From the NCBI RefSeq assembly GCF_014621695.1, contig NZ_CP061281.1, forward strand, positions 7,192,001 through 7,256,000: 64,000 nucleotides of DNA, in the 5' to 3' direction. The translations under genes were made by a program, and so were the position numbers. The DNA is from Streptomyces xanthii. Lineage in GTDB: Bacteria; Actinomycetota; Actinomycetes; Streptomycetales; Streptomycetaceae. Shown piece by piece: positions 62,149 to 64,000 of the stretch. The notes beneath the pieces are model-generated. The model worked only from the letters and a program-made list of their open reading frames with translations, had not been told where the DNA came from and made no database searches. Position 1 is the first letter of the stretch. Each line of letters begins with the position of its first letter.

Positions 62149-63695
62149 GTACCACCACAGCCGTCGTACGTAAGAACACGTACTTCGACTCCGTGTCCCT
62201 GATGTCCGTCTCGACCAAGGCCAACGCCCTGGACGGGGTGGAGCAGGCGTTCACCGCCATGGGCACCGAGATGAACAAGGGCGTCCTGGACAACCTGGGC
62301 CTGCTCACCGACGAGCTGAAGGCCGCCGAGAGCGGCGACCTGATGGTCGTCCTCGTCGCCGAGGACGGCGCCGACACCGACGCGCTCCTCGCCGAGATCG
62401 AGGGCCTGCTCACCCGCAAGGCGCCCGCCTCGGCCGACGGCGGCCAGGTCACCTACCGCACCATCACCTCCGCCGCCGAGGGCATCGCCGGCGCCAACCT
62501 CGCCGTCATCGCCGTCAACGGCGCCTACGCCGCCCGCGAGGCCCGCAAGGCCCTCGAGTCCGGCCTGCACGTGATGATGTTCAGCGACAACGTCGCCGTC
62601 GAGGACGAGATCGCCCTCAAGAACCTGGCCCACGACAAGGGCCTGTTCATGATGGGCCCGGACTGCGGCACCGCGATCATCAACAACATCGCGCTCTGCT
62701 TCGGCAACAAGGTGCGCCCCGGCAACGTCGGCATCGTCGCCGCGTCCGGCACCGGCTCGCAGGAGGTCTCCGTCCGCGTGCACGCGCTCGGCGGCGGCGT
62801 CTCCCAGCTCATCGGCACCGGCGGCCGCGACCTGTCCGAGCAGGTCGGCGGCATCATGATGGTCGACGGCATCCGCGCGCTCGCCGCGGACCCGGCCACC
62901 GACGTCATCGTCCTCGTCTCCAAGCCCCCGGCCCCCTCCGTCGAGAAGAAGGTCCTCGCCGAGGTCGCCGCCGCGGGCAAGCCCGTCGTCGTCTGGTTCA
63001 TCGACGGCTCCGAGGAAGCGGTCACCGCCGCCGGCGGTCACTTCGCCGCGGGCAGCCTCCAGGCCGCCCAGAAGGCCGTCGAGCTCGCCGGCATCGCCCC
63101 GGCCGCCGTCGAGGCCTTCGACGCCGAGGCCGCGGCCGGAGCCGTCGTCGCCCGCCTCGCCGAGGGCCAGAAGTACGTCCGCGGCCTGTTCTGCGGCGGC
63201 ACCCTGTGCGACGAGACCATGTACGCCGTGCGCGACGCCGGTCTCGACGTCTGGTCCAACATCCAGAAGAACGCCGACTTCCGCCTCCCGGCCGGCTCCG
63301 CCTCGCGCGGCCACACCTTCCTCGACTTCGGCGACGACGACTTCACCAACGGCCGTCCGCACCCGATGATCGACCCGGCCCTGCGCATCGAGCGCATCGT
63401 CGAGGAGGCCAAGGACCCCGAGGTCGCCGCCCTCGTCATGGACTTCGTCCTCGGCTTCGGCTCCCACGAGGACCCGGTCGGCACCACGCTCCCCGCCATC
63501 GAGGAGGCCCAGCGCATCGCCGCGGAGGCCGGCCGCCACCTGGAGGTCGTCGCCTACGTGCTCGGCACCGACCTGGACACCCCCTCGGTCGCCGCCCAGA
63601 CCGCCGCCCTGCGCGCGGCCGGCGTGACCGTCACCCTCAGCTCCACCGAGACGGGCCAGTTCGCCCGTGAGATCGCGAAGAAGGCACAGGCATGA
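62145..63695 (+). CDS. fdrA: FdrA (AllF)-like acyl-CoA-synthetase-fold transcarbamylase subunit
   Basis: 516 aa. Two succinyl-CoA-synthetase-alpha-like modules: LFMMGPDCGTAIINNIALCF and IVAASGTGSQEVSVRVHALG in the first, and GLFCGGTLCDETMYAVRDAG with DPALRIERIVEEAKDPEVAA in the second. MSVSTKANALDGVEQAFTAM at the N-terminus is typical of FdrA. GTG overlaps the DUF2877 stop (GTGA), GAGG precedes it. With DUF2877 and DUF1116 it is expected to phosphorolyse an N-carbamoyl compound to carbamoyl phosphate; the natural substrate here is unknown. Confidence 0.92.
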   Translation: MSTTTAVVRKNTYFDSVSLMSVSTKANALDGVEQAFTAMGTEMNKGVLDNLGLLTDELKAAESGDLMVVLVAEDGADTDALLAEIEGLLTRKAPASADGGQVTYRTITSAAEGIAGANLAVIAVNGAYAAREARKALESGLHVMMFSDNVAVEDEIALKNLAHDKGLFMMGPDCGTAIINNIALCFGNKVRPGNVGIVAASGTGSQEVSVRVHALGGGVSQLIGTGGRDLSEQVGGIMMVDGIRALAADPATDVIVLVSKPPAPSVEKKVLAEVAAAGKPVVVWFIDGSEEAVTAAGGHFAAGSLQAAQKAVELAGIAPAAVEAFDAEAAAGAVVARLAEGQKYVRGLFCGGTLCDETMYAVRDAGLDVWSNIQKNADFRLPAGSASRGHTFLDFGDDDFTNGRPHPMIDPALRIERIVEEAKDPEVAALVMDFVLGFGSHEDPVGTTLPAIEEAQRIAAEAGRHLEVVAYVLGTDLDTPSVAAQTAALRAAGVTVTLSSTETGQFAREIAKKAQA

Positions 63696-64000
63696 GCACC
63701 GAGAACACCGAACTGACGCCCGCCGCCGCGCTGTTCGCCGGCGACCTCAGCGTCGTCAACGTCGGCCTCGCGATGTTCGACGAGGACATCAAGGCCCAGA
63801 ACGCCCAGGTCTCCACCCTCGACTGGACCCCGCCCGGCGGCGGCAACCCCGACGCCGCCCGCGCGCTGAACGCCCTCGAGGCGAGCCCCGAGCTCACCGC
63901 GAAGATCGACGCCGCCAACGCCGAGGCCGTCGAGCGCATCATGTCCGCCCGCCCGATGCTCATCGGCTTCGGCCGCGCGCTCGACGTGGTCCCCGGCATG
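63692..64000 (+). CDS. DUF1116 (YlbE / AllG)-like subunit, N-terminal part (truncated by window)
   Basis: The ATG at 63692 overlaps the fdrA stop (ATGA). The visible 103 residues read LFAGDLSVVNVGLAMFDEDI, VSTLDWTPPGGGNPDAARAL and ERIMSARPMLIGFGRALDVV, matching the start of YlbE/DUF1116 proteins (full length near 420-480 aa). It completes the three-subunit set with DUF2877 and FdrA. The gene continues beyond the right edge. Confidence 0.88.
   Translation, partial: MSTENTELTPAAALFAGDLSVVNVGLAMFDEDIKAQNAQVSTLDWTPPGGGNPDAARALNALEASPELTAKIDAANAEAVERIMSARPMLIGFGRALDVVPGM

Overview
The window is about 73% G+C, with strong third-position GC bias, dense short-spaced genes, many GTG starts and ATGA/GTGA stop-start overlaps. 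Gene content (SpoIIE-type phosphatase, mycothiol-dependent enzyme, F420-linked oxidoreductases, DUF5709, DUF6629, cholesterol oxidase) and a GCGCGGGGAACTGCGCGA-type intergenic repeat point to a Streptomyces chromosome. I see no rRNA, tRNA, CRISPR array, transposase or replication origin. The species cannot be named from this sequence.

Layout. 1-15 kb: tail of a TPR-type regulator, PAS-SpoIIE phosphatase, LLM oxidoreductase, an EmrB-type exporter convergent with a large AAA-LuxR regulator (their shared 3' ends lie in a tandem duplication), a LysR/MFS divergent pair, a DUF4232 secreted protein, a GH15-like protein that appears to lack its catalytic motifs, and a membrane GGDEF-EAL protein. 15-22 kb: a tightly coupled polysaccharide operon on the minus strand (membrane GT2, galE, UDP-glucose dehydrogenase, UDP-xylose synthase, beta-helix lipoprotein), with the c-di-GMP gene directly downstream and a divergent TetR gene upstream. 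22-33 kb: second TetR plus EmrB-type pump, a frameshifted GNAT coupled to a PNPOx-like gene, mycothiol-dependent isomerase, a rhodanese-CstR persulfide-response operon with two clear operators, SDR, GH114 lipoprotein, F420-type protein and RNase HI. 33-50 kb: secreted cholesterol oxidase, a carboxymuconolactone decarboxylase-like/amine-dehydrogenase-like pair, fructosamine kinase, glutamine amidotransferase, BenE with a divergent cupin-XRE regulator around a 36-bp perfect palindrome, several envelope proteins, DinB protein and a glutaminase-STAS-CNB fusion.

50.6-64 kb is the most interesting part. A five-gene peptide-type ABC importer, a CodA-like amidohydrolase, a GntR/FCD regulator, an MFS protein, a carbamate kinase and a DUF2877-FdrA-DUF1116 operon (relatives of the E. 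coli AllH/AllF/AllG transcarbamylase subunits) are tied together by six copies of a GGTATACC palindrome in their control regions. I infer one regulon that imports an unknown nitrogenous compound, hydrolyses it, transfers a carbamoyl group to phosphate and recovers ATP through carbamate kinase. The substrate is not evident, and the usual allantoin genes are absent from the window. The last gene runs off the right edge.
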